In this document: positions 7,068 to 16,159 of the stretch, one piece after another
How the letters are laid out: each line of letters begins with the position of its first letter
Position numbering within the stretch: the stretch's first letter is position 1
Source: an uncultured Prevotellaceae bacterium
GTDB taxonomy: Bacteria; Bacteroidota; Bacteroidia; Bacteroidales; Muribaculaceae
Length of the DNA: 64,000 bases
Direction: 5' to 3'
NCBI GenBank assembly: GCA_900318255.1
Contig: ONJX01000009.1
Location: 18,726 to 82,725, forward strand
Notes under the pieces: generated by a model
Told to the model about the DNA's origin: nothing
Databases searched by the model: none
The model's input: the letters and a program-made list of their open reading frames with translations, nothing else
Made by a program: the position numbers and the translations under genes

Positions 7068-8267
7068 TTATCGGTTGCCGTACATCTGCTCGTAATATTT
7101 CTGGTAGTCACCGCTTGTCACGTTGCTGATCCACTGCTGGTGGTCGAGGTTCCAGCGTATGGTCTTCTCGATGCCCAAGGTGAACGGTGTCTCGGGGTAC
7201 CAGCCCAGCTGTGTGGCGATCTTCGTGGGGTCGATGGCATAGCGCATGTCGTGACCTGGGCGGTCGGTGACGTAGGTGATGAGATCGTAGTTGATGTCCT
7301 CCACTTTGCACTTGAGGAGCTGTTGATACTTAGGCTCCTCGCGCATGATGCGTGCAATAGTGTCGATGATAAGGCGCACGATGTTGATGTTGCTCTCCTC
7401 GTTGAAGCCGCCTATGTTATACACCTCGCCCGTCTTGCCCTTGCGCAGCACCAAGTCGATGGCCTTGCAGTGATCCTCTACATATAGCCAGTCGCGCACG
7501 TTCAGCCCCTTGCCATAGACAGGCAACTTCTTGCCCTCAAGGATGTTGTTAATCACAAGTGGTATGAGTTTCTCGGGGAAATGATAGGGCCCGTAGTTGT
7601 TGCTGCACCGCGTGATGTTGACCGGGAAGTTGTAGGTGTGATGGTAGGCCATCACTATCATGTCGGCACTGGTCTTGGAGGCCGAGTAGGGCGAGCGTGG
7701 CGACAGCGGTGTCTCTTCGGTGAAGAACTTCTTGCCAAAGGTGGTGAGACTCTTGCGGCCCTCAATCACCTTCTTGAGCTCGTCGCTCACGTGCAAGGGC
7801 TGTGCCTCGTCGTAGTCTTTCTCGAGCGAGCCATATACCTCGTCGGTTGAGATTTGCAGATATTTCTTGCCGTTTTTATATACTGGCGTGCCTGCTTCAT
7901 CTTTGCCACAGGCCCATGCATCACGAGCGCAGTTGAGCAGGTTTTGAGTTCCCAGGATGTTGGTCTCGAGGAAGAGTCGCGGGTTCTCGATGCTGCGATC
8001 CACATGGCTCTCGGCGGCGAAGTTCACCACAAAGTCGATGTCGTTCTGGGCGAATATTTTAGAAACCACGTCGTGGTCCTTGATGTCGCCTCTGATAAAA
8101 GTTACATTGGGCAGCTCCAGCTCTTCCTTAATGGAGGCGATGTTGCCAGCATAGGTGAGCGCATCGAGCACTATTACTTTTATACTGTCGCCATGCTTGG
8201 CGAGAATATGTTTCAAAAAGTTGGCGCCAATGAATCCTGCTGCGCCTGTAACGAGATAGGTTGTCAT
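7068..8267 (-). CDS. rfbB: dTDP-glucose 4,6-dehydratase
   Basis: Converts dTDP-glucose to dTDP-4-keto-6-deoxyglucose using bound NAD. It is an extended short-chain dehydrogenase. The N-terminal Rossmann motif is VTGAAGFIGANF, FAAESHVDRSIENP is the RmlB signature, and ISTDEVYGSL plus the YSASK motif (SPYSASKTSADM) supply the active-site Asp/Glu, Tyr and Lys. It is 399 residues, somewhat longer than the roughly 350-residue enterobacterial enzyme owing to loop insertions around residues 110-125 and 155-180 that are usual in Bacteroidales. It is the first gene of the sugar operon, with a well-formed promoter upstream (8295-8325). Confidence 0.97.
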   Translation of the reverse strand: MTTYLVTGAAGFIGANFLKHILAKHGDSIKVIVLDALTYAGNIASIKEELELPNVTFIRGDIKDHDVVSKIFAQNDIDFVVNFAAESHVDRSIENPRLFLETNILGTQNLLNCARDAWACGKDEAGTPVYKNGKKYLQISTDEVYGSLEKDYDEAQPLHVSDELKKVIEGRKSLTTFGKKFFTEETPLSPRSPYSASKTSADMIVMAYHHTYNFPVNITRCSNNYGPYHFPEKLIPLVINNILEGKKLPVYGKGLNVRDWLYVEDHCKAIDLVLRKGKTGEVYNIGGFNEESNINIVRLIIDTIARIMREEPKYQQLLKCKVEDINYDLITYVTDRPGHDMRYAIDPTKIATQLGWYPETPFTLGIEKTIRWNLDHQQWISNVTSGDYQKYYEQMYGNR

Positions 8268-8294
8268 AATATTTGTCTTCCTAATTTTAATCTA

Positions 8295-8325
8295 CAAAGA
8301 TAACCTAACTTGTTATAACCACAAA
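8295..8325 (-). promoter_or_regulatory. Promoter of the dTDP-sugar operon
   Basis: On the minus strand TTTG (8322-8325) and TATCTTTG (8295-8302) are separated by 19 bp, a very good match to the Bacteroidetes -33 TTTG / -7 TAnnTTTG promoter. It lies 28 bp upstream of the rmlB ATG. No other promoter of comparable quality was seen through to the end of the SGNH-like gene, so it probably drives all seven genes. Confidence 0.7.
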
Positions 8326-8543
8326 ATCTTAGAGAGATTTTTATAGTATTTTTACCATCTCTGCATCGTTGTTGAGCTAAGTTTTTGATTTTTATTTTGG
8401 ATACCTGAGTTTTTCCAGACTAACGGTTAAATGTGATTATAACGATGACCATCTTGTTCTTGATAATACTGTTTCCCTGTGAGCTTGTTCCTCGTTAACT
8501 TGGCAGTTATGAACAATTTTTTTATCAAAAAAACGTCTGAAAA

Positions 8544-8575
8544 TTTGGTCGTGCTATCATTTTTGATTAATTTTG
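8544..8575 (+). promoter_or_regulatory. Promoter of aroE (in the 8268-8618 gap)
   Basis: TTTG (8544-8547) and TAATTTTG (8568-8575) have 20 bp spacing, 43 bp upstream of the aroE ATG. The rest of the 351-bp divergent gap between rmlB and aroE (8326-8540) is AT-rich sequence in which I see no gene, hairpin or clear repeat, apart from a few weak resemblances to the composite elements such as CTTGTTCCTCG. Confidence 0.7.
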
Positions 8576-8618
8576 CGAATTCTTAATAGATTTTTTGTTT
8601 TCTTATAATTCCACTCAC

Positions 8619-9380
8619 ATGTCAGAGCAAAGTAAGATATATGGCTTGATAGGCAAATCGCTGTCGCACTCCTTCTCGATGGATTTCTTCAACCAGAAGT
8701 TCCTCTCGGAGGAGATTGATGCCAGTTATATCAACTTTGAGATTGACGATGTGGGCGACTTGATGTCGGTGCTGAGTGAGTACCCCAACATTGACGGCCT
8801 GAATGTGACATCACCTTATAAAGAGCAGGTGATGGCTTTCATGGATGAACTTGACGAGACCGCCCGTCAGGTGGGAGCGGTTAATGTGGTAAAGATTGTG
8901 AAAGGTGGCACTGGCGGAGTGTTGAGGCTAGTGGGGTACAACTCCGATTTCATGGGCTTCAAGAATTCGCTGGAGGCGTTGCTCACACCCGAGATGGACA
9001 GAGCTCTGATACTTGGCACGGGCGGAGCTAGCAAGGCAGTAAAGGCTGTTCTCGACTCGCTGGGAATAGGGGTGAGCCTGGTGTCGCGACAAAAGTCGTC
9101 ACAGACCATTACCTATGAGGAGCTAACCCGACAGATGATTCATGAGCACAAGCTCATCGTGAACACCACGCCGCTCGGCACCTATCCTCACACCGAGGCA
9201 AGTCCTCCTATTCCTTACCGTTTTATCACCCCAGCCCATCTGTGTTATGACCTGGTGTATAATCCCAGCGAAACGATGTTCATGAAGCTCTCTGCTGCGC
9301 AGGGTGCAACGGTCAAGAATGGCCTAGAGATGCTGTTGCTGCAGGCCTTTGAGTCTTATAGAATATGGACTGAACTATAA
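8619..9380 (+). CDS. aroE: Shikimate dehydrogenase
   Basis: NADPH-dependent reduction of 3-dehydroshikimate in aromatic amino-acid synthesis. It has 253 residues from the ATG at 8619; a TTG 24 bp upstream is in frame but adds a non-homologous leader. Substrate-binding signatures are present: GKSLSHSFS near the N-terminus, LNVTSPYKEQV with the catalytic lysine, GTGGASKAV as the nucleotide-binding loop, NTTPLGTYP, and the C-terminal GLEMLLLQA. The next gene, comEC, starts nine bases after the stop, so the two form an operon. Confidence 0.95.
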   Translation: MSEQSKIYGLIGKSLSHSFSMDFFNQKFLSEEIDASYINFEIDDVGDLMSVLSEYPNIDGLNVTSPYKEQVMAFMDELDETARQVGAVNVVKIVKGGTGGVLRLVGYNSDFMGFKNSLEALLTPEMDRALILGTGGASKAVKAVLDSLGIGVSLVSRQKSSQTITYEELTRQMIHEHKLIVNTTPLGTYPHTEASPPIPYRFITPAHLCYDLVYNPSETMFMKLSAAQGATVKNGLEMLLLQAFESYRIWTEL

Positions 9381-9389
9381 TCCCTGCCT

Positions 9390-11471
9390 ATGGGCAACCC
9401 GAGTTTCTTGTCGCGATTGCCAGTGCTTAGATTGCTATTACCCTTGGTGATGGGCATTTTGCTGTTTAGGCTTGTGCCTGGTGCCTGTCTACCTGTTGTG
9501 CTGCTAGTTGTGGCTGTGGTTGCCTTGATAGTGCTGGCTGTGCCTAGGAAGTCGCCTGCTGTGGCTCTTGCGCTGCGTGCTGTCCATATAATTCCATTGT
9601 CGATGTTTATGATGGCAGTGGGGTGGCTGGCGGCCTTTCTTGCCATGCCCCCCGAGCTTGATGTGAAGGCGATAAATGGCAAGGCTGTGCTGGCCAGGGT
9701 TGAGCACATCGACTATCATGAGAGAAGTATGGAGATGCAGGTGCAGCTGCTCGGGCTTGGTGATGACTCGTCGCAGTTGCCAGCGGCGCGCATCCTCCTC
9801 TCGACCAGCGGCTGTGATTATGAGCTGGTGCCAGGCGACATGATTGCGTTTTCACTTAACATTCAGCCTGTCAATAATTTGGGTAACCCAGATGAGATGG
9901 ACTATGCGTCGCATCTTTACCATAAGGGCATTCGTTACCGCCAGCACACTAAGCTGGCAGAGCTTGTGAAAACAGGCTCGTCGCCCACCCTGATGACCCG
10001 CGCCGAGAACCTGCGGCAGTCGTTGGAGCATAAAATTCTGAACTCTGCGCTTGCTCCGGCAACTCAGACCATGCTGATTGCCGTGCTGCTGGGCAACGAT
10101 GATTTTATCTCGCCTGAGACCCGCGAGCGCTTCTCGGTGGCTGGCGTGGCCCATGTGCTAGCCCTGAGCGGTTTGCACATTATGGTAATCGCGGTGCTTG
10201 TGTGGTTGCTGCTCTTCCCTCTCGACTACGTCCGTGCCAAGAAACTGCGGCTGGTGATGACGTTGCTACTGTTGATTGGCTATGATGTACTCACGGGGAT
10301 GTCGCCGTCGGTGGTTAGAGCTACTGTGATGATAGGTTTTGTGTTTATGGGCACATTGTTCTACCGAAAATCTGTGTCTCTAAACTCGGTGGCTGCTGCA
10401 GCTCTGGTGATTCTTGTTTTCTCGCCAGGGTCGTTATACAGCGTGGGTTTTCAGTTGAGCTTCATCACAGTGACAGCGTTGATAATTTTCTATCAGACCG
10501 TTGATGTGAAATATCCGTCGAGCAAGCTGCTGAAGTATTTTTACTCGTTGTTGCTCACATCACTAGTGGCGATGCTCTCGTCAACAATCCTGACAGCCTA
10601 TTATTTCAACACCCTGTCGGTTATGGCGGTGCTTGCCAATTTTGTGGTCTTGCCAGTTTTTCCTGTCTTTATGACGGTGGGTGCCGTTGCGCTGTTGTTG
10701 CTGGCTGCGGGTAGTTCGGCTGGGTGGCTCAATGACCTGCTAGACTGGCTGACGGCGTTCATCAATGATTCTGTCACCTGGCTGAGCGCATGGAGCCTGG
10801 GGCACAGCCAGGTCTATGTCACCTGGGTAGCGGTGGTGGTGTATTATGCAATTCTTGTGATGCTCGCATTGTGGCTCTACCGTCGCAACTTCAGGTGGTT
10901 GCTGGCAGCTGGGGTGATGCTCGCGATAGGCTTAGCTCACAGCATCGCAGTAGATGTGATGGTGCCAAAGCAGGGACTGGTAATCTTCAACTCCTTCAAC
11001 TCCACACCAGTGCTGTATTATAATCACGGGCGAGCGCTATTGTGGGTGCCCGATGTGTCGCACGATTTTGACATTGACGCCTTCAAGCGGCAGCACAAGG
11101 CATTTCTTGCACATTACCGCATTACCACCATTGAGACAGTTGAGGATGCTGTCAAGAAATCTATTGAGGGTGGAATCGTCAAGCATCCTTATGCTCTGTT
11201 GTGTGACAAGTGGATAGTGGCAGTGGCTAAGGGGCGATGGAAGAACTATGAACCCAGCGATAGTGGTGAGGTGAAATTTGATGTGTTGCTGGTGACTAAG
11301 CAGTACCACTCCACAATCGCCAAGGCGCGGGAACTATATGACGTTAAAGCTGTAGTCCTCTCGGGCGACATCTATGATGACAATGTTCCAGCACTTGAGA
11401 AAGAGTGCCAGCAACAGGGCGTGCCTTATTACAGCATCAAGTCGAGTGGTGCTTACGTGGTAGGGGAGTAG
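9390..11471 (+). CDS. comEC: ComEC/Rec2 family DNA-uptake channel protein
   Basis: A 693-residue polytopic protein. Residues 1-90 form hydrophobic segments, 100-210 are the DUF4131/OB-like extracellular domain (LVPGDMIAFS, NPDEMDYASHLYHKGI), and 215-500 form the Competence domain with the signature VLALSGLHIMVIAV and GMSPSVVRATVMI. The C-terminal 190 residues occupy the place of the metallo-beta-lactamase domain of Bacillus ComEC but lack an HxHxDH motif, so no metal nuclease is expected. The family transports single-stranded DNA across the inner membrane during natural transformation. Competence has not been demonstrated for this organism. It ends 11 bp from the convergent NlpC/P60 gene. Confidence 0.9.
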   Translation: MGNPSFLSRLPVLRLLLPLVMGILLFRLVPGACLPVVLLVVAVVALIVLAVPRKSPAVALALRAVHIIPLSMFMMAVGWLAAFLAMPPELDVKAINGKAVLARVEHIDYHERSMEMQVQLLGLGDDSSQLPAARILLSTSGCDYELVPGDMIAFSLNIQPVNNLGNPDEMDYASHLYHKGIRYRQHTKLAELVKTGSSPTLMTRAENLRQSLEHKILNSALAPATQTMLIAVLLGNDDFISPETRERFSVAGVAHVLALSGLHIMVIAVLVWLLLFPLDYVRAKKLRLVMTLLLLIGYDVLTGMSPSVVRATVMIGFVFMGTLFYRKSVSLNSVAAAALVILVFSPGSLYSVGFQLSFITVTALIIFYQTVDVKYPSSKLLKYFYSLLLTSLVAMLSSTILTAYYFNTLSVMAVLANFVVLPVFPVFMTVGAVALLLLAAGSSAGWLNDLLDWLTAFINDSVTWLSAWSLGHSQVYVTWVAVVVYYAILVMLALWLYRRNFRWLLAAGVMLAIGLAHSIAVDVMVPKQGLVIFNSFNSTPVLYYNHGRALLWVPDVSHDFDIDAFKRQHKAFLAHYRITTIETVEDAVKKSIEGGIVKHPYALLCDKWIVAVAKGRWKNYEPSDSGEVKFDVLLVTKQYHSTIAKARELYDVKAVVLSGDIYDDNVPALEKECQQQGVPYYSIKSSGAYVVGE

Positions 11472-11482
11472 TGTAGAGAATT

Positions 11483-12154
11483 CTATCTCTTCACGCGTCC
11501 GGCGGCGAAGAAGTGCTTAACGTAGTATTTTGCAGTAAGGTCATCAATTACCACGCCACGCGACGAAGAGGCGTGGGCAAATTTGTTGTCCTTTAGGTAG
11601 ATGCCCACATGGGTGATTTTTCCACCATCACCATTATTGAAAAACACGAGGTCTCCTTCACGCAGGTCGTCCTTGTCGATGGGTGTGCAGTTGTTGTAAT
11701 ATTGTAGCCCGCCTCGCCGCTCTAGTTGCATGCTATAGACAGTGAGATATATCTCCATGACAAACCCAGAGCAGTCGGCACCCACCTGCTTGGTGTGCCC
11801 GCCACCGCTGTAAGGCGTGCCCAGCCAGGTCTTTATCTCATTATATAGCTTCTTGTTGTCGCGGCGCCCGAGTTTTATGTCAAGTCGTTTCCACTCATCG
11901 TCGGTAGCGGTGGGGCCATTGTCAATGCCTCGATCCTCGTAGAAGTCGTCATCGTTTGGTTTGGTCTTTGCCCAGTCGCGGTTATGGTTGCCGCCTGTTC
12001 GCCTCACGGCGCTTGTGGTGCGTCCACGTTTAGTGGGGTAGCCGCTGTCATCATCGCCGGCTTGTTTCATCACACCGCACGACACCCCCGACAGTGCCAG
12101 CAGCAATGCCAATGCAATGATAATGATTTTTGTCAAGCGCGGTGTGGTGCTCAT
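11483..12154 (-). CDS. NlpC/P60 family lipoprotein (C40 peptidase)
   Basis: A 223-residue predicted lipoprotein and cell-wall endopeptidase. The signal peptide ends at a lipobox-like LSGVSC with C26 as the lipidated residue. Residues 30-95 are a low-complexity linker rich in Arg, Asp and Asn. The NlpC/P60 domain (about 100-223) carries the catalytic cysteine C128 in GADCSGFV, H182 in ITHVGIYL and H194 in FAHASSSRG. Enzymes of this family cut between D-glutamyl and diaminopimelate residues in peptidoglycan stem peptides, acting in the periplasm. A 66-bp gap containing a terminator separates it from the DUF5606 gene. Confidence 0.93.
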   Translation of the reverse strand: MSTTPRLTKIIIIALALLLALSGVSCGVMKQAGDDDSGYPTKRGRTTSAVRRTGGNHNRDWAKTKPNDDDFYEDRGIDNGPTATDDEWKRLDIKLGRRDNKKLYNEIKTWLGTPYSGGGHTKQVGADCSGFVMEIYLTVYSMQLERRGGLQYYNNCTPIDKDDLREGDLVFFNNGDGGKITHVGIYLKDNKFAHASSSRGVVIDDLTAKYYVKHFFAAGRVKR

Positions 12155-12166
12155 AATATAAAATAA

Positions 12167-12206
12167 TGCGCTAAAGAGGGAGTTGTTTCCTCCCCCCTTT
12201 AGCGCA
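12167..12206 (-). terminator. Hairpin terminator after the DUF5606 gene
   Basis: TGCGCTAAAG (12167-12176) pairs with CTTTAGCGCA (12197-12206), extended by AGGGAG pairing with CTCCCC. On the minus strand it is followed by an AT-rich tract. It should end the alaS-DUF5606 transcript before the NlpC/P60 gene. Confidence 0.75.
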
Positions 12207-12220
12207 CTTGTTGTGAAAGA

Positions 12221-12670
12221 TTATTCTTCGGTTTTCTTGTCTTCTTTTTCTTCTTTTGCTTCCTCGGTTTTCTCCTCCTCTTTTGGCAAGAAGTCGGTGA
12301 TGCCGCTGTTGATGAGGATGTTGTACCAGCTGATGAGTTTCTTGATGTCGGTGTTATACACTCGGTCAACGTCATAGTTTGGCACTATCTCATGGAAGAA
12401 AGTCTGGAGTGCTTCAGGCTCTTTATATTTTGCGGCATCAAGAGGTTTTGCGTCATATTTTGTCTTGATTATCTCAAGAATCTCTCCTAGAGGCTTGTCA
12501 CCACTCTCGGTGTACATGGAGATGTCGCCAAGCGAAATCACTTTGTCTCTAGAGTAGGCAGTGCCACGTTTCTTGTCGCTGATGTTTTCGATGATGATGA
12601 TGTTTTTTCCGTATTTTACAAGACGGTAAAGTCCGGGACGTCCCGAGATAGCTAAAATTTCTTTCAACAT
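12221..12670 (-). CDS. DUF5606 domain protein
   Basis: A 149-residue cytoplasmic protein conserved in Bacteroidetes. The N-terminus MLKEILAISGRPGLYRLVKY is the DUF5606 signature, followed by a small beta-rich domain (NIIIIENISDKKRGTAY, ISMYTESGDKPLGEIL) and a helical region to about residue 130. The final 20 residues are a charged Glu/Lys tail. The alternating basic and hydrophobic N-terminal segment suggests nucleic-acid or ribosome contact, but no function is established to my knowledge. It lies downstream of alaS, separated only by a composite intergenic element. Confidence 0.85.
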   Translation of the reverse strand: MLKEILAISGRPGLYRLVKYGKNIIIIENISDKKRGTAYSRDKVISLGDISMYTESGDKPLGEILEIIKTKYDAKPLDAAKYKEPEALQTFFHEIVPNYDVDRVYNTDIKKLISWYNILINSGITDFLPKEEEKTEEAKEEKEDKKTEE

Positions 12671-12788
12671 AGATGTAAAGTGTTAAATGTAAAGTGTTAA
12701 ATGTAAAGTGTTAAGTAGGGACAAGGCGTGCCTTGTCCGTTGAGTGCAACGGCTACCATTGCCTTGTGAGCTATTGTCAGCTCATAAG
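12671..12788 (+). repeat. Composite intergenic element, copy B
   Basis: Six 7-bp units alternating TGTAAAG and TGTTAAA or TGTTAAG (12674-12715), then a perfect palindrome GGACAAGGC-GT-GCCTTGTCC (12719-12738), GTTGAGTGCAACGGCTACC, and the junction ATTGCCTTGTGAGCTATTGTCAGCTC ending at the alaS stop codon. The module order is the same as copies A and C, but the 8-bp array is missing. The perfect palindrome could act as a transcript hairpin between alaS and the DUF5606 gene. Confidence 0.8.
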
Positions 12789-15404
12789 TTATGAGAGCAT
12801 TTCAATAATTTTGCTCATGGCGGCATCGAGGCCGTTAACGTCCTTGCCACCAGCTTGAGCGAAACCAGGCTGGCCGCCGCCGCCACCTTTGATGAGTTTG
12901 GCGGCTTCGCGGATGATTTGACCGGCGTTCATGCCTTCTTGCACGAGGTCGTCGCTAAGGGCAATAGTGAGCATGGGCTTGTCGTTGTAGTGGGTAGCTG
13001 CGATAAATGCCACTCGAGGTTGCTTGTCGCCCTTGATAGAGAGAGCCAGACTCTTGACGATGTCGTTCTCAAATAAGCCTTGCAACTTGAGCACAGCGAT
13101 GTCGCTCACCATAATGGATGATTTGTAGAGTTTCTCCTTTGTCATCTTCACACGCTCCTTGATGAACTCGTCAACCTGCTTGTGCAGTGAGGCGTTCTCG
13201 AGTATGAACTTGTTAATGGCAGCAGTGAGGTCTGGAGCATTGTTAAACAGTTCCTTAATGCCCTTGAGGGTGTCTTCGATATTGTCGATGGCATCCTCCA
13301 CATTGGCAGCGGTTATTGCCTCAATGCGGCGAATACCAGCAGCGATAGAGCTCTCGCTCACAATCTTTATCATGCCAATGTTGCCAGTGTTGGCAACATG
13401 CGTGCCACCACATAGCTCCACCGAGTCGCCATACTTGATGACGCGCACCTTGTCGCCATATTTCTCGCCGAAGAGAGCCATAGCACCCATCTCACGGGCT
13501 TGGGCGATGGGCACTTCGCGATGCTCATCGCGAGCGATGGTCTGTCGCACGAGAGCGTTAGCAAGATGCTCCACTTGGCGAATTTCTTCGTCGGTCATCT
13601 TCTTGAAATGTGAGAAGTCGAAGCGCAGCATGTGGTCGTCAACATAGGAGCCTTTTTGCTCCACATGGGTGCCGAGCACTTGCCTGAGGGCATAGTGCAG
13701 CAGGTGAGTGGCAGTGTGGTTGCAGGCAATGGCCTGGCGAGCCTTGACATCGATTTGTGCCACGAAAGTGTCGCTTGGGTTGGCTGGCATTTTCTTGACG
13801 ATGTGTACTGGCAGGTTGTTCTCACGCTTGGTGTCGATAATCTCAATCTTCTCGTCACCATTGATGAGCCATCCCTTGTCGCCCACTTGACCACCCATCT
13901 CGGCATAGAATGGTGTGGTGGCGAGCACCACTTGGTAGAACTCGTTCTTCTTTTGCACCACATGGCGGTAGCGCAGTATCTTGGTCTCACACTCGGTGAG
14001 GTCGTAGCCCACAAACTCTGTGACCCCTTCTTGCAGCTCTACCCAGTCGCTGGCCTCCACGGCAGCGGCATTGCGTGCGCGCTGTTTTTGCTTAGCCATC
14101 TCGGCGTCAAACTGCTCCTTGTTGACCGTCATCTTGTTTTCCTTGAGGATGAGCTCAGTGAGGTCGAGCGGGAAGCCGTAGGTGTCATATAGAGTGAATG
14201 CCACAGCGCCATCTATTTCGGCCTTGTTCTCGGCTTTGGCCTTGGCAATGACGCCGTCGATCATCTTCATGCCGGTGTCGAGGGTGCGCAAGAAGGCGTC
14301 TTCTTCTTCTTTGATAACGTGCTTGATGAGGTCGGCTTGTGCAGGCAGCTCGGGGTAGGCCTCGCCCATCGACTCGATGAGGGTGTCAACGAGCAGATGC
14401 ATGAAAGCCTCCTTGAAGCCCAGGAAGGTGTAGCCGTAGCGCACGGCACGTCGTAAGATGCGACGAATCACATAGCCCGCCTTGGCATTGCTGGGCAGCT
14501 GTCCGTCGGCAATAGAGAAGGCGATAGTGCGCACATGGTCGGCGACAACGCGCATTGCCACGTCGGTGTCGTGGTCTTTGCCATAGTCCTTGCCCGCTAG
14601 GGTGCCAATGGCCTTAATCAGAGGCTGGAACACGTCGGTGTCGTAGTTAGACTTCTTGCCTTGCAGAGCCATGCACAGGCGCTCAAATCCCATGCCAGTG
14701 TCAATCACCTTGGCTGGCAGGGGTTCAAGACTGCCGTCGGCCTTGCGATTATATTGCATGAACACAAGGTTCCAAATCTCAATCACTTGTGGGTTGTCTT
14801 TGTTGACGAGCTCGGCGCCAGGCACGGCAGCCTTCTCCTCATCGCTGCGCAGGTCGATGTGCAGCTCGGAGCATGGTCCACAAGGGCCTGTGTCGCCCAT
14901 CTCCCAGAAGTTGTCGTGACGGTTGCCGTTGATGATGTGGTCTTTGGGCAGATGCTGCTCCCAGTAGCTTGCCGCCTCATTGTCGCGCTCTAGGCCCTCG
15001 CTAGAAGAGCCTTCAAACACTGTTGCATACATCATGCTTGGGTCAAGTTTCAAAACGTCAACAAGATATTCCCAGCAGTAGTCTATCGCTTCTTTCTTGA
15101 AATAGTCACCAAACGACCAGTTCCCCAGCATCTCAAACATGGTGTGGTGGTAGGTGTCGTGTCCCACCTCCTCAAGGTCGTTGTGCTTGCCACTCACACG
15201 CAGGCACTTCTGTGAGTCGGCCACGCGTCGCCATTGTGGTTCTTTGTTTCCCAGAATTATGTCCTTAAACTGGTTCATGCCAGCATTGGTGAACATGAGG
15301 GTGGGGTCGTCTTTAATAACCATTGGGGCCGATGGCACGATGTGATGGTTGTGCTGTTCAAAATACTTCTTGAAAGATTCTCTGATTTCTTTTGCTGTCA
15401 ACAT
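12789..15404 (-). CDS. alaS: Alanyl-tRNA synthetase
   Basis: Charges tRNA-Ala and edits mischarged Ser/Gly. At 871 residues it is full length. The class II catalytic core is N-terminal ([52 protein letters not shown]). The editing domain has the [11 protein letters not shown] zinc motif and [11 protein letters not shown]. The C-Ala domain ends with [18 protein letters not shown]. The promoter side (15405-15480) abuts the inverted R1 repeat, whose end on the minus strand reads TAATTTTC, one base from the -7 consensus. The downstream side carries composite element copy B and then the DUF5606 gene. Confidence 0.98.
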   Translation of the reverse strand: MLTAKEIRESFKKYFEQHNHHIVPSAPMVIKDDPTLMFTNAGMNQFKDIILGNKEPQWRRVADSQKCLRVSGKHNDLEEVGHDTYHHTMFEMLGNWSFGDYFKKEAIDYCWEYLVDVLKLDPSMMYATVFEGSSSEGLERDNEAASYWEQHLPKDHIINGNRHDNFWEMGDTGPCGPCSELHIDLRSDEEKAAVPGAELVNKDNPQVIEIWNLVFMQYNRKADGSLEPLPAKVIDTGMGFERLCMALQGKKSNYDTDVFQPLIKAIGTLAGKDYGKDHDTDVAMRVVADHVRTIAFSIADGQLPSNAKAGYVIRRILRRAVRYGYTFLGFKEAFMHLLVDTLIESMGEAYPELPAQADLIKHVIKEEEDAFLRTLDTGMKMIDGVIAKAKAENKAEIDGAVAFTLYDTYGFPLDLTELILKENKMTVNKEQFDAEMAKQKQRARNAAAVEASDWVELQEGVTEFVGYDLTECETKILRYRHVVQKKNEFYQVVLATTPFYAEMGGQVGDKGWLINGDEKIEIIDTKRENNLPVHIVKKMPANPSDTFVAQIDVKARQAIACNHTATHLLHYALRQVLGTHVEQKGSYVDDHMLRFDFSHFKKMTDEEIRQVEHLANALVRQTIARDEHREVPIAQAREMGAMALFGEKYGDKVRVIKYGDSVELCGGTHVANTGNIGMIKIVSESSIAAGIRRIEAITAANVEDAIDNIEDTLKGIKELFNNAPDLTAAINKFILENASLHKQVDEFIKERVKMTKEKLYKSSIMVSDIAVLKLQGLFENDIVKSLALSIKGDKQPRVAFIAATHYNDKPMLTIALSDDLVQEGMNAGQIIREAAKLIKGGGGGQPGFAQAGGKDVNGLDAAMSKIIEMLS

Positions 15405-15479
15405 AATTATTTTATGTGGTTTTTATTGATTTACCTATTGTTTTCTTGCACGAATCACAAAAACATTGTAACTTTAGCA

Positions 15480-15575
15480 CGAAAATTAGTGCAAGCCGAG
15501 AGAAGTACAAAATGAAAAGCCAAAGATTTTCATTTTTATTTCAGAGGCACAGCCTAATTTATCTAAAATTTGTGC
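15480..15575 (-). repeat. Dispersed intergenic repeat R1, copy 2 (inverted)
   Basis: The reverse complement matches 62-145 closely: TAAATTAGGCTGTGCCTCTG, then AAATAAAAATGAAAATCTTT with GGCTTTTCATTTTG, then CTTCTCTCGGCTTGCACTAA. Only scattered substitutions distinguish the copies. It sits in the divergent gap between alaS and the MerR gene, with its promoter-like end pointing towards alaS. The -7 motif here is degenerate (TAATTTTC). Together with copy 1 it defines a dispersed, possibly mobile or amplified, intergenic family. Confidence 0.8.
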
Positions 15576-15583
15576 AAAGTTAG

Positions 15584-15591
15584 TAATTTTG
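15584..15591 (+). promoter_or_regulatory. Probable -7 promoter element of the MerR-family gene
   Basis: TAATTTTG, 53 bp upstream of the chosen ATG at 15645 and directly after the R1 repeat. A TTTG at 15569-15572 is too close to be a standard -33 element. Confidence 0.5.
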
Positions 15592-15644
15592 CTCGTAAAT
15601 TCTTCATTATAATAGTCAAAAAAACTGAAATAAGATACATATTT

Positions 15645-15986
15645 ATGGATGATAAGCTAAGCAAGAAGTTCTATAAAATAGGAGATGTAGCAGAGATTTT
15701 GAATATTCCCACTTCCACTTTAAGGTTTTGGGAGAAGGAATTTACCGTAATCAAACCTAAGCGTAACGCTAAGAACGTGAGGGTATATACCATTAAAGAC
15801 ATTGAGACGGTCAAGATGATTTACTATCTCGTTAAAGAAAAAGGCTTGAAGCTTGATGCTGCGCAAGCCATGATAAAGCGCAACCGCGACGGTATCTCTA
15901 AGCAGTTTGAAGTAGTGGAGCGCCTCAAGCAAGTGCGAGGTCAACTCCTGTTGCTTGACAATGCCTTGTCGGCGATAAAGAAATAG
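15645..15986 (+). CDS. MerR family transcriptional regulator
   Basis: 113 residues from the ATG at 15645; an upstream GTG would translate across the likely promoter. Residues 9-45 (FYKIGDVAEILNIPTSTLRF, then WEKEFTVIKPKRN) form a canonical MerR winged-helix DNA-binding domain, followed by VRVYTIKDIETVKMIYYLVK and a helical region ending in ERLKQVRGQLLLLDNALS. There is no C-terminal effector domain or metal-binding cysteines. The short MerR-like protein is common in Bacteroidetes, often encoded near alaS, but its target and inducer are unknown. Confidence 0.9.
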   Translation: MDDKLSKKFYKIGDVAEILNIPTSTLRFWEKEFTVIKPKRNAKNVRVYTIKDIETVKMIYYLVKEKGLKLDAAQAMIKRNRDGISKQFEVVERLKQVRGQLLLLDNALSAIKK

Positions 15987-16094
15987 GAGCTAACATTTTT
16001 ATGTTAACGAGTTGGTAGTGCGGGGGCATTGTTGATGCGATGTTCCCTTAAATGTGATTGTGGTCATCATAGGGGCTATGGGCTGCTTTAAAAA

Positions 16095-16130
16095 AAGAAC
16101 GCGTCAGGATCATTGTTCTGACGCGTTCTT
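16095..16130. terminator. Bidirectional terminator between the MerR gene and the S9 peptidase gene
   Basis: A perfect 13-bp stem, AAGAACGCGTCAG (16095-16107) with CTGACGCGTTCTT (16118-16130), and a 10-base loop. A-rich sequence precedes it and T-rich sequence follows, so it can serve both convergent genes. Confidence 0.85.
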
Positions 16131-16159
16131 CTTGAATAGTAAAATATTTCACTTATGTG

